DNA from: an uncultured Trueperaceae bacterium
GTDB taxonomy: Bacteria; Deinococcota; Deinococci; Deinococcales; Trueperaceae
Direction: 5' to 3'
NCBI GenBank assembly: GCA_913062675.1
Contig: CAJXWR010000010.1
Coordinates: forward strand, 1-40,693
Length of the DNA stretch: 40,693 nucleotides
The notes beneath the pieces are model-generated. The model ran no database searches. It was not told the DNA's origin and saw only the letters and a program-made list of their open reading frames with translations. Every line of letters starts with the position of its first letter. The stretch's first letter is position 1. The translations under genes were made by a program, and so were the position numbers. Below are positions 1 through 6,803 of this stretch, in pieces.

Positions 1-71
1 GGAGGGGCGAGCGCAGAGGCGCAAAGCGCGGCGGCCACGATGCGGCGCGGCAGGGCGATGTGGATTGTCAT
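1..71 (-). CDS. Partial secreted or lipoprotein N-terminus, runs off the left edge
   Basis: Only the first 23 codons are inside the window. They read MTIHIALPRRIVAAALCASA and continue into LAP, a classic signal peptide with a basic n-region (RR) and an alanine-rich hydrophobic core. The ATG at 71 has a strong Shine-Dalgarno GGAGGAG (84-78) at 6 nt spacing, and a promoter with a perfect TTGACA -35 lies upstream. The protein is therefore probably exported, but its function cannot be told. A lipobox is not clear, because the only Cys sits inside the hydrophobic core. Confidence 0.6.
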   Translation of the reverse strand, partial: MTIHIALPRRIVAAALCASALAP

Positions 72-118
72 GACGATCTCCTCCGGAAGCGCCCGCTGCG
101 GTGGGGCGTGCCGGAAAC

Positions 119-148
119 ATCGTTCTGCAATGGCATTTAGCCTGTCAA
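119..148 (-). promoter_or_regulatory. Promoter of the left-edge secreted-protein gene
   Basis: On the minus strand a consensus -35 TTGACA (148-143) is separated by 18 bp from AACGAT (124-119). Expected transcription start is near 112, giving a leader of about 40 nt that contains the Shine-Dalgarno. The -10 is weak but the -35 is perfect. Confidence 0.5.
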
Positions 149-182
149 CGCGACACGCGGCCCGGAGGCCTGCGCACAGGCA

Positions 183-211
183 AACGGCCGCGGGCGACAC
201 CCGCGGCCGTT
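183..211 (-). terminator. Terminator-like hairpin downstream of ilvE
   Basis: A perfect 12-bp GC-rich inverted repeat (183-194 with 200-211) has a 5-nt loop. Reading on the minus strand, the stem is followed only by TTTGCC, so the U-tract is weak. It lies about 115 nt after the ilvE stop and before the left-edge gene's promoter. Confidence 0.6.
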
Positions 212-327
212 GCAGAAGGGGGGTGGGGAGGACTTCAGCCAGACATGCGCGCCCGCGCACGATCGGCCGCGTCGGACAGCTCCGTCCAAGCCCGCTCGAC
301 GCCCGAAGGCGCGCGGTGCCCCGTCGA

Positions 328-1269
328 TCACTCGACGAACGTCAACCAGTCATGGAACCGCTCATCCCGCCCATGCACCACGTCGAGATACCACGCGCGC
401 ATCTGCAGGGCAAACGGTCCCGCTTCCCCCGCCCCAATGGGACGACGATCGATCTCCGCAATCGGCGTGACCTCCGCCGCGCTGCCCACCATGAACACCT
501 CGTCCGCGGTGTAAAGCTCATCGCGCGTCGCCATCGTCTCCCGCACCGTCACCCCATGCGCCTCGGCAATCCGAACCACCGAATCACGCGTGATGCCCCG
601 CAGGTTCACCGAGTGCGAGATTGGATAGAGCACACCGTCCCGAACGATGAAGATGTTCTCGCCCGCGCCCTCCGCCACGAACCCGGACTCGTCGAGCAGC
701 AACGCCTCGTCGTACCCAAGGTCGCGCGCCTCCTGATTCGCAAGGACGCTGTTCACGTAGTTCCCGCCCGCCTTCGCCTTCGTCGGCATCACGTCCGCAG
801 GGCTCCGACGCCAACTGCTCGTGATCAAGCGTGCACCCTTCCGCACGGCATCCTCACCCAGGTACGTCCCCCATGGCCAGGTGGCGACCATGAACTGCAC
901 GCTATTCCCACCGGGATTGATGCCCAGCGCTTCGGGACCGAACCACAGCAACGGCCGGATGTAACACGCGGTGCGCTCGTTCGCCTTCACCGTCGCCACG
1001 ATCGCCTCGTGCATCTCCTCGAGCGACGGGATGCCCGAACGCATGCCGAGAATCTTCGCCGAGTCCTGCAAGCGACGATTGTGCTCCGGCAGCCGGAAGA
1101 TGGCTGCACCCCGCTCGGTCGGGTACGCACGAATCCCCTCGAACACGCTCGTCCCGTAGTGCATCGCGTGCGTCAAGACGGAGACGGTCGCCTCCTCCTG
1201 AGGCACGAGCCGTCCGTTGAACCAAATCATCCCCGCATCGATGCCGGGTCGAGCCGTCGCGTCAGCCAT
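328..1269 (-). CDS. ilvE: Branched-chain amino acid aminotransferase
   Basis: A 313-residue fold-type IV PLP aminotransferase. It would interconvert Leu/Ile/Val and their 2-oxo acids with glutamate as amino partner, in the cytoplasm. Family motifs seen: LTHAMHYGTSVFEGIRAY near the N-terminus, KAKAGGNYVNSVLA carrying the likely PLP lysine region, and the loop VAEGAGENIFIV. The C-terminus ends DWLTFVE, a usual length for the family. I chose the ATG at 1269 because GGAGG (1285-1281) precedes it and a -10 box TAGGAT is at 1306-1301; longer in-frame extensions would run back through the galE promoter. It is divergent from galE. The frame stays open for 30 more codons after the stop (see findings). 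Confidence 0.93.
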   Translation of the reverse strand: MADATARPGIDAGMIWFNGRLVPQEEATVSVLTHAMHYGTSVFEGIRAYPTERGAAIFRLPEHNRRLQDSAKILGMRSGIPSLEEMHEAIVATVKANERTACYIRPLLWFGPEALGINPGGNSVQFMVATWPWGTYLGEDAVRKGARLITSSWRRSPADVMPTKAKAGGNYVNSVLANQEARDLGYDEALLLDESGFVAEGAGENIFIVRDGVLYPISHSVNLRGITRDSVVRIAEAHGVTVRETMATRDELYTADEVFMVGSAAEVTPIAEIDRRPIGAGEAGPFALQMRAWYLDVVHGRDERFHDWLTFVE

Positions 1270-1300
1270 GAAAACGTCACCCTCCGATGGAATGACCGTC

Positions 1301-1306
1301 ATCCTA
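1301..1306 (-). promoter_or_regulatory. ilvE -10 element
   Basis: TAGGAT on the minus strand, about 31 nt before the ilvE ATG and with a Shine-Dalgarno between them. This suggests a short-leadered transcript. No good -35 was seen. Confidence 0.4.
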
Positions 1307-1347
1307 CCCGGACGGGCACGCTCACGCTCACGATTCCCGAAGCCCGC

Positions 1348-1353
1348 TACACT
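1348..1353 (+). promoter_or_regulatory. galE -10 element, leaderless layout
   Basis: TACACT ends 7 nt before the galE ATG with no Shine-Dalgarno between, so transcription would begin at or next to the start codon. Confidence 0.5.
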
Positions 1354-1360
1354 GTGTTCC

Positions 1361-2341
1361 ATGCGCATCCTCGTCACCGGCGGCGCCGGGTACATCGGCA
1401 GCATCACCAGCGACGCCCTCCTCACGCGCGGCCACGACGTCGTCATCCTCGACGACCTACGAACCGGCCACCGAGCCGCCGTCCCCGACGGCGCCACCTT
1501 CATCCAAGCCGACATCGCCGACCGGGAAACGGTCGCAAGCACCCTCGACGCGCACGCCATCGACGCCATCGTCCACTTCGCCGCCTCGAGCCTCGTGGGC
1601 GAATCCATGCAAGACCCCACCCTCTACTTCAGCAACAACACCGCCGGCACCCTCACCCTCCTCGACGTCGCGCTTCACCACGGCGTCGACCGCTTCCTCC
1701 TCAGCTCCACCGCCGCCCTGTACGGCACCCCCGACGAGGTTCCCATCCGCGAGGACGACCCCCTGAAGCCCGAAAGCGTCTATGGCGAATCGAAGTACCT
1801 CATCGAACGCACCCTCGACTGGCTCGGCCGCACCGCCAACCTCGGCTGGACCGCGCTTCGCTACTTCAATGCCGCCGGCGGGACACCCCACCGCGGTGAG
1901 GATCACAGGCCCGAATCGCACCTCATCCCCCTCGTCCTCCAGGTCGCACTCGGCCAACGCGACGACATCGCCATCTTCGGCAGTGACTACGACACGCCCG
2001 ACGGCACCGCCATCCGCGACTACATCCACGTTCTCGACCTCGCCGAAGCTCACGTGGTAGCCCTCGAAGCCACCGAACCCGGCAAGGGTGCTGCCTACAA
2101 CGTGGGTACCGGACGGGGTTACAGCGTGCGCGAGGTCATCGACACCTGCCGCGAAGTCACCGGCCACCGCATCCCCGCCACCCTCGCCCCCCGCCGGGCG
2201 GGCGACCCGCCCCGCCTCGTCGCCGATCCCTCCAAACTCCACGCCACGTTCGGCATCACACCCCGCCACAGCGACCTCCATGACATCGTCACGTCGGCTT
2301 GGGAGTGGCACGAAACCCACCCAGCCGGGTACGCTGATTGA
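1361..2341 (+). CDS. galE: UDP-glucose 4-epimerase
   Basis: A 326-residue extended short-chain dehydrogenase that interconverts UDP-glucose and UDP-galactose with bound NAD, supplying galactosyl donors for cell-surface glycans. Visible motifs: NAD-binding GGAGYIGS (residues 7-14), the DDLRTGH loop after beta2, the SST segment (115-117), and catalytic YGESK (Tyr141, Lys145). ALRYFNAAG and a substrate-domain C-terminus with RAGDPPRLVAD complete the family pattern. The ATG at 1361 is set by the GalE N-terminus MRILVTGGAGYIGS and by the -10 box 7 nt upstream. Other UDP-sugar epimerases are possible, but the fit to GalE is close. Confidence 0.93.
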   Translation: MRILVTGGAGYIGSITSDALLTRGHDVVILDDLRTGHRAAVPDGATFIQADIADRETVASTLDAHAIDAIVHFAASSLVGESMQDPTLYFSNNTAGTLTLLDVALHHGVDRFLLSSTAALYGTPDEVPIREDDPLKPESVYGESKYLIERTLDWLGRTANLGWTALRYFNAAGGTPHRGEDHRPESHLIPLVLQVALGQRDDIAIFGSDYDTPDGTAIRDYIHVLDLAEAHVVALEATEPGKGAAYNVGTGRGYSVREVIDTCREVTGHRIPATLAPRRAGDPPRLVADPSKLHATFGITPRHSDLHDIVTSAWEWHETHPAGYAD

Positions 2342-2350
2342 CGCTGTTGC

Positions 2351-2369
2351 GCGGGTGACCACCACCCGC
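2351..2369 (+). terminator. Hairpin after galE
   Basis: A 7-bp stem (GCGGGTG with CACCCGC) and a 5-nt loop begin 10 nt after the galE stop. There is no U-tract, so it may be a terminator or only an mRNA 3' end structure. Confidence 0.45.
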
Positions 2370-2386
2370 AATCCCAGGTCGCGTCG

Positions 2387-2395
2387 TGATATACC
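2387..2395 (+). promoter_or_regulatory. Candidate -10 for the 2433 gene run
   Basis: TGATATACC offers overlapping TATACC/TGATAT -10 boxes about 40 nt before the ATG at 2433. No -35 was recognised. Confidence 0.3.
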
Positions 2396-2432
2396 CATGA
2401 CGCACCTGCACGCCAACGTTGGGAGAGTCTCC

Positions 2433-3038
2433 ATGCGACGAATGCCCACGATCCTCGTGCTCGCCCTGCTGCTCGGTTTCGGCCTGGCGCAACGCTCCGT
2501 CACCCTCGCCGGAGTCATCACGAGCGAAGAAGCCATCCCCGAAGGCACCCGCCTCGGCGTGCAAGTCCTCGACGCCAACGAAGCGTGGAGCCTCGAAGTG
2601 AACAGCGTCGTGCCGCTCGCCGGCAGCTTCGAACTCGAGATTGGTGAAGTGCCCAGCGAACTGCTGCGGCCCTTCCGGAGCGGTGCCGTGCTGCTGCCCG
2701 GCCTTCAGAACGAGTACATCGTCGACCCGCAAGACGTTCGCTACGCCCAAGGCGTCGTCGCGATGTACATCGATGCCGACGAGGACGGCGTGTGGACGCG
2801 CCAACCCGCGCGCGATCCTGTCTTCCTGGCCCTCTCGCAACTCGAGCGCCCCATCGGCTTCTTCTCACTCATCTACGTCGACAAGGACGCCACCATGCAG
2901 GCCAGCGGCGTCGACCTCGCGCTCGAAGCCGGCTGGAACCTCTTCTCCGTCCGGTTCCCAGAAAGCGGACCCGAGTACGCCGTGACCGCCACGCTCGACG
3001 ACGTGAAACTCGACGTCCTCGACGTCATCGGCCGCTAG
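2433..3038 (+). CDS. Secreted protein of unknown function
   Basis: A 201-residue protein with a signal peptide: MRRMPTILVLALLLGFGLAQ, with likely cleavage after GLA. The mature part has no Cys and is rich in beta-strand-like, acidic sequence (YIDADEDGVW, FFSLIYVDKDATM), suggesting a small secreted beta domain. I do not recognise the family. GGGAGAG upstream selects the ATG at 2433 over an in-frame ATG at 2397 that has no ribosome binding site. ribH starts 16 nt downstream, so the two are probably co-transcribed, though nothing links their functions. Confidence 0.7.
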   Translation: MRRMPTILVLALLLGFGLAQRSVTLAGVITSEEAIPEGTRLGVQVLDANEAWSLEVNSVVPLAGSFELEIGEVPSELLRPFRSGAVLLPGLQNEYIVDPQDVRYAQGVVAMYIDADEDGVWTRQPARDPVFLALSQLERPIGFFSLIYVDKDATMQASGVDLALEAGWNLFSVRFPESGPEYAVTATLDDVKLDVLDVIGR

Positions 3039-3054
3039 GCGCCGGGAGGTCAGC

Positions 3055-3531
3055 ATGGAACTTCTCGAAGGACGAACCCTCGGTAACGGCGTGCGCGTGG
3101 GGATCGTCGTCAGTCGCTTCAACGACCTCGTCACCGATCGACTCCTTGCCGGCGCCGTCGATGCGCTCCGCCGTGCCGGCGTCGACGACGAGGACCTGAC
3201 CGTCGTTTCCGTCCCCGGTGCCGTCGAAATTCCCGTCGCTGCCGCCCGCCTCGCCAAGAACGGTGCCGTCGACGCCATCGTGACGCTGGGCGCCGTCATC
3301 CGAGGCGCCACCGACCACTACGACTACGTGTGCAGCATGGTCGCCTCCGGCGTCGAGCGCATCGCGCTCGACCATGACCTTCCTGTCGCCTTTGGCGTGC
3401 TGACCACCGAAACGACCGAGCAAGCGCTGGAACGCGCCGGCGGCAAGGCAGGCAACAAGGGTGCCGACGCAGCGCATGCCGCGCTCGAGATGGTGCACCT
3501 CCTTCACCAGATTCCTGGAGGCGAAGCGTGA
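3055..3531 (+). CDS. ribH: 6,7-dimethyl-8-ribityllumazine synthase
   Basis: A 158-residue lumazine synthase, the penultimate step of riboflavin synthesis. It condenses 5-amino-6-ribitylaminouracil with 3,4-dihydroxy-2-butanone 4-phosphate. Diagnostic segments: VVSRFND (19-24), SVPGAVEIP (52-60), the active-site stretch GAVIRGATDHYDYV with catalytic His88, and VLTTETTEQALERAGGKAGN near the C-terminus. Length is typical of the capsid-forming subunit. Shine-Dalgarno GGGAGG precedes the ATG. The stop overlaps the GTG of the next gene (GTGA). No other rib gene is in the window. Confidence 0.96.
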   Translation: MELLEGRTLGNGVRVGIVVSRFNDLVTDRLLAGAVDALRRAGVDDEDLTVVSVPGAVEIPVAAARLAKNGAVDAIVTLGAVIRGATDHYDYVCSMVASGVERIALDHDLPVAFGVLTTETTEQALERAGGKAGNKGADAAHAALEMVHLLHQIPGGEA

Positions 3532-4553
3532 GCGACCCGCACCGCGACGACCCCTCGAAAGATGAATTGAAGGACGGGAACACGCTCGAGCCCGAAGCGC
3601 CCCAGGGCGACGCGACGCCGACCGAAGATGCCCCTGCGCCCGTCGAAGCGAGCATGACCAGCCCGAACGACGCCACGCCGATGGAACCCGCCGAAGCGTC
3701 GAGCGAAGGCCAGGAGGCCACCGACGCCGGCGTAACGCCGGACGAAGAAGATGCGTGGGACACGGCGGAAGAGGAAGAACCACGACCCACCTACACCGTC
3801 ACCGCGGGTGACCGCTGGCGGCAATCGCTCGTCCTCGTCAGCATCCTCACCACGATTGCCCTCAACGCGCTGGCCAACACCCTCCCGCTCATGGGCCGCC
3901 TCACCGCCGACATTTCCGACGCGTACCCCACACCCTTCACCCCCGCCGGGTACGTCTTCGCCATTTGGGGCGTGATCTACCTCGGCCTCACCATCTACGG
4001 CGTCTGGCAAGCACGCCCCGCCCAAGCCAACGACGAGCGCCTCCGCAGTGCAGCTCCCTGGATCGTGTACGCCGGCGCCTTCAACATCGCCTGGCTCGTG
4101 CTCTGGCACGCCGAACGCGTCGTGCTCTCCACCCTCCCCCTCGTCGGCCTCCTCCTCGTCCTCATGGTTGCCTACGAACGCCTGCGCGGTGGACCCAACG
4201 GTCCCGGCATTCGCTGGGCCGCCCGCGTTCCCTTCGGCATCTACCTGGGTTGGGCCAGCGTCGCCACGATCGCCAACATCGCCGTGTCCGGCTGGGCGCT
4301 CGACTGGCGCGGCGCACCCCTCCAAGCCGAAACCTGGGCACTGATCGTCATCGCCGTCGCCACCCTCATCGGGCTCCGCATGCTGCAAGTGCGTGGCGAC
4401 GCCGCCTTCGCCCTCGTGCTCGTCTGGGCCTTCGTCGGCATCGCCATCCGCGCCGGACTCCCAGGCATCCTGCCGTACGGCGCTCTCATCGCTGCCGCCC
4501 TCCTCCTCGGAGGCGCGGTCGGCCGAATGGCGCGACCCAACCCCGCCCTCTAA
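3528..4553 (+). CDS. TspO/MBR-related membrane protein with acidic N-terminal extension
   Basis: A 341-residue protein starting at GTG, overlapping the ribH stop by 4 nt. Residues 1-95 are hydrophilic, low-complexity and strongly acidic (Glu/Asp/Pro/Ala). From about residue 98 on there are roughly ten hydrophobic segments. The stretch FTPAGYVFAIWGVIYLGL (137-154) resembles the TspO/MBR signature for tryptophan-rich sensory proteins, whose members bind porphyrins and other ligands. This protein is about twice the usual TspO length and may be a duplicated or distant relative. The ligand is unknown. Its place after ribH could hint at cofactor-linked transport, but that is speculation. Confidence 0.6.
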   Translation: MSDPHRDDPSKDELKDGNTLEPEAPQGDATPTEDAPAPVEASMTSPNDATPMEPAEASSEGQEATDAGVTPDEEDAWDTAEEEEPRPTYTVTAGDRWRQSLVLVSILTTIALNALANTLPLMGRLTADISDAYPTPFTPAGYVFAIWGVIYLGLTIYGVWQARPAQANDERLRSAAPWIVYAGAFNIAWLVLWHAERVVLSTLPLVGLLLVLMVAYERLRGGPNGPGIRWAARVPFGIYLGWASVATIANIAVSGWALDWRGAPLQAETWALIVIAVATLIGLRMLQVRGDAAFALVLVWAFVGIAIRAGLPGILPYGALIAAALLLGGAVGRMARPNPAL

Positions 4554-4560
4554 GCATCCC

Positions 4561-5010
4561 GTGAGCGGTCCTCCCCCCGACGACGCGCACCACGATGCGC
4601 AGCCCGATCCCCACGGTGATCCAGCCGGCTCCCAAGGTGCCGCCTGGACCGACCGAGACATCGTCCTCGAGTACTTCCCCGCCACCCACGAACGCCTCGT
4701 CCCCCACGACCTCGCGTACCACCTCGAGGACGCCGGCGATGGCGTGATCGTCGTCCGCGACCGCGAAGGTGAGGAAGCTGCACGTCTCACCGTCGTCACC
4801 CCCCACGGCAACCCCACCGGTGAACTGTGCTGCGACCTGTGCCAACGCACGGGCACCCGCCGCTACCTCGGCCTCTATCGCGCCGAACTCCCCGGCAGTG
4901 CCGGACGACGCTACCGGTACCTCACCGCCTGCCGGGACCGTCGCAGCTGCGAAGCCCGCCGCCTCGACGACGACGCGATTCATACGCTCCTCGGCACCAC
5001 CGCGCGGTAG
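4561..5010 (+). CDS. Small treble-clef zinc-finger protein (FBP_C-like)
   Basis: A 149-residue protein from a GTG 8 nt after the previous stop. The first 30 residues are disordered-looking (Pro, Asp, His). The C-terminal half has ECCDLCQ (Cys91, Cys94) and TACRDRRSCEAR (Cys124, Cys130), separated by a beta-rich segment LGLYRAELPGSAGRRYRYL. That spacing resembles the C-terminal treble-clef zinc finger of the FusB/EF-G-binding protein family, which act on ribosome-bound EF-G. The helical domain of FusB is not evident, so the functional link is weak. Its stop codon TAG is also the start of the next gene's -10 box. Confidence 0.5.
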   Translation: MSGPPPDDAHHDAQPDPHGDPAGSQGAAWTDRDIVLEYFPATHERLVPHDLAYHLEDAGDGVIVVRDREGEEAARLTVVTPHGNPTGELCCDLCQRTGTRRYLGLYRAELPGSAGRRYRYLTACRDRRSCEARRLDDDAIHTLLGTTAR

Positions 5011-5013
5011 CAT
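5008..5013 (+). promoter_or_regulatory. -10 element overlapping a stop codon
   Basis: TAGCAT, whose first three bases are the stop codon of the zinc-finger gene. It ends 7 nt before the GTG at 5021. This is a leaderless layout that gives the aminotransferase its own transcript inside the gene run. Confidence 0.45.
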
Positions 5014-5020
5014 CCCCCAC

Positions 5021-6193
5021 GTGAGCACCGACCGATTCGCCTCGCAACGCGTCCGCGCCATGCCCGACTCCGTCTTTGCCCTCATGGACGCCGCGAAGCG
5101 GGATGCACGCAACGCAGGCATCGACGTCATCGACCTCTCCATCGGCTCCACCGACCTCACCCCACCCCAAGTCGCGCTCGACGCCATCCGCGACGCCGTG
5201 CACGACCCCACCAGCCACGGCTACTGCCTCCACGCCGGCACGAAACCTCTCCGCGATGCCGCCGTCGCCTGGTACGAACGACGCTACGGAATCCAACTCG
5301 ACCCTGAACGCGAAGCGCTCCCCCTCATTGGTGGGCAGGAAGGCTTCGCCAACCTCCTCCTCGCCGTCACCGATCCAGGAGACGCCATCCTCCTGCCCGA
5401 ACCCGGGTACCCCAGTTGGTTCGGCGCGGTCGCCCTCGCCGGACTCGAACGCGTCCCCCTGCCCCTCACCCCCGAGAATGCGTTCCTGCCCGACCTCGAC
5501 GCCATCGACCCAGCGGCCCTGAAGCGCGCCAAGGTGCTCGTCCTCAGTTACCCGAGCAACCCCACCGCCGCCACCGCCACACCCACCTTCTTCGCCGAAG
5601 CCGTCGCGTTCGCAGAACGACACGATCTCCTCGTCATTCACGATTTCCCCTACGTCGACCTCGTCTTCGGTGACGACGACGCCCCCTCGGCCCTCGCCGC
5701 CCCCGGCGGACGAGACCGCGTCGTCGAGCTCTACACCTTCAGCAAGTCCTTCCACATGGCCGGATTCCGCGTCGGCTACGCGCTCGGCAACGCCGACGCC
5801 CTCCGTGCACTCGCCAAGGTCAAGAGCGCCGTCGACTTCAACGTCTGGAGCGGCATTCAACGCGGCGCGGTCGCCGCCCTCAGCGAGCCCCGTGAGCGAC
5901 TCCGCGCCGACGCCGAGGTGTACCGCAAACGCCGCGACGCCCTCGTCACGACCCTCAACGAGGTCGGCATCCCCACCGACCAACCCGCGGCGAGCATGTA
6001 CGTCTGGACCCGCATTCCAGGAGGGGAGACCGACTCCGTTGCCTACGCCACCCGCCTCGTTCGCGAGACCGGCGTTGCCGTCGCCCCCGGCATTGGGTTT
6101 GGACCGAGTGGCGAGGGATGGATCCGCTTCGCCCTCGTCCGGGACGAAGACACCCTCCGCGACGCAGCGCGCCGCATGATGCCTCACCCCTAG
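5021..6193 (+). CDS. Class I/II PLP aminotransferase, DapL/AspC-like
   Basis: A 390-residue fold-type I aminotransferase. Motifs: substrate-loop IDLSIGSTDLTPP (36-48), GGQEGFANLLLAV, EPGYPSW, the SYPSNPTAA segment that contacts PLP, DFPYVDLVF, and the Schiff-base lysine in TFSKSFHMAGFRVGY (Lys242). A C-terminal WIRFALV supplies the carboxylate-binding Arg. The pattern matches the LL-diaminopimelate or aspartate/alanine aminotransferase group; the exact substrate cannot be told. GTG start chosen by the -10 box at 5008 and because the first conserved block begins about residue 10. Not obviously related to the genes before it. Confidence 0.82.
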   Translation: MSTDRFASQRVRAMPDSVFALMDAAKRDARNAGIDVIDLSIGSTDLTPPQVALDAIRDAVHDPTSHGYCLHAGTKPLRDAAVAWYERRYGIQLDPEREALPLIGGQEGFANLLLAVTDPGDAILLPEPGYPSWFGAVALAGLERVPLPLTPENAFLPDLDAIDPAALKRAKVLVLSYPSNPTAATATPTFFAEAVAFAERHDLLVIHDFPYVDLVFGDDDAPSALAAPGGRDRVVELYTFSKSFHMAGFRVGYALGNADALRALAKVKSAVDFNVWSGIQRGAVAALSEPRERLRADAEVYRKRRDALVTTLNEVGIPTDQPAASMYVWTRIPGGETDSVAYATRLVRETGVAVAPGIGFGPSGEGWIRFALVRDEDTLRDAARRMMPHP

Positions 6194-6260
6194 AATCTCC
6201 GGTTGCCGCGGCCGACGGTCCTTCCCACCGCACGGTCACCAGGTCCCCCCACGGCTCGAC

Positions 6261-6803
6261 TCACATCGTTCGCGAACGCGGCCCCTGACGCGCCGCCGCG
6301 AAACCCACGCCATTCACCACCACGTGCGCCAGCACCGCAGGCGCAAGCCGACCGGTCCAATTCACCAACGCACCCAGCGCTAAGCCCGACACGGCCGTGA
6401 ACACGGGGTAACTCCAGCCCCGCCGTCCTGCCGGGTGCAAAAGCCCGAACACGATCGCCTGCGGGACCAGGCCAAACGCGTGCAGCAACACGCCACGAAA
6501 CAGGATCTCCTCACCCAGCGAAGTCACCAACGTCAGCGCCATCGCCGTACCCCTGGATGGCGCCAAGCGCCGAAGGGCCCACTCGGTCCGCCGCGTCACG
6601 AACCGAAACGAGGCCAGGTGGCGCTCCAACCACGCTGCAGCCAGCAGCAGCCCACCCGCCAAACCCACCCCGGCCACCATCGACGGCAGCAGCGCCACGC
6701 GCGGCGTCAAGTCCGGTGGCGCAAGCCACCATGCGACACCCCCCACCGCGCCCAGCGACACGCTCGGTGCGAACGCCAGGACCCAGGCCCACCGGCGGTT
6801 CAT
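6261..6803 (-). CDS. CPBP-family intramembrane protease
   Basis: A 180-residue membrane protein with about five hydrophobic segments. The Abi/CPBP (Rce1-like) motifs are present: SLGEEILFRGVLLHA (EExxxR), FGLLHPAG, and AHVVVN near the C-terminus, which together form the active site of type II CAAX-prenyl protease-like glutamic proteases. In bacteria these often act in membrane-protein processing or self-immunity; the substrate here is unknown. The ATG at 6803 overlaps the stop of the upstream nucleotidyltransferase gene (ATGA), so the two are translationally coupled. Confidence 0.82.
   Translation of the reverse strand: MNRRWAWVLAFAPSVSLGAVGGVAWWLAPPDLTPRVALLPSMVAGVGLAGGLLLAAAWLERHLASFRFVTRRTEWALRRLAPSRGTAMALTLVTSLGEEILFRGVLLHAFGLVPQAIVFGLLHPAGRRGWSYPVFTAVSGLALGALVNWTGRLAPAVLAHVVVNGVGFAAARQGPRSRTM

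Noticed and set aside
40-1899. 619-codon plus-strand open frame
   Set aside because: It runs antisense to ilvE and out of frame through galE; the composition (Arg/His/Pro-rich) is that of a GC-rich shadow frame.
2397-2432. Upstream ATG giving a 12-residue longer secreted protein
   Set aside because: It has no Shine-Dalgarno, would put His/Asn before the signal peptide, and lies on or before the expected transcription start.
3504-4856. 450-codon minus-strand frame opposite the TspO-like gene
   Set aside because: Gly/Glu-rich shadow of an acidic, GC-rich gene; no start context or homology signal.
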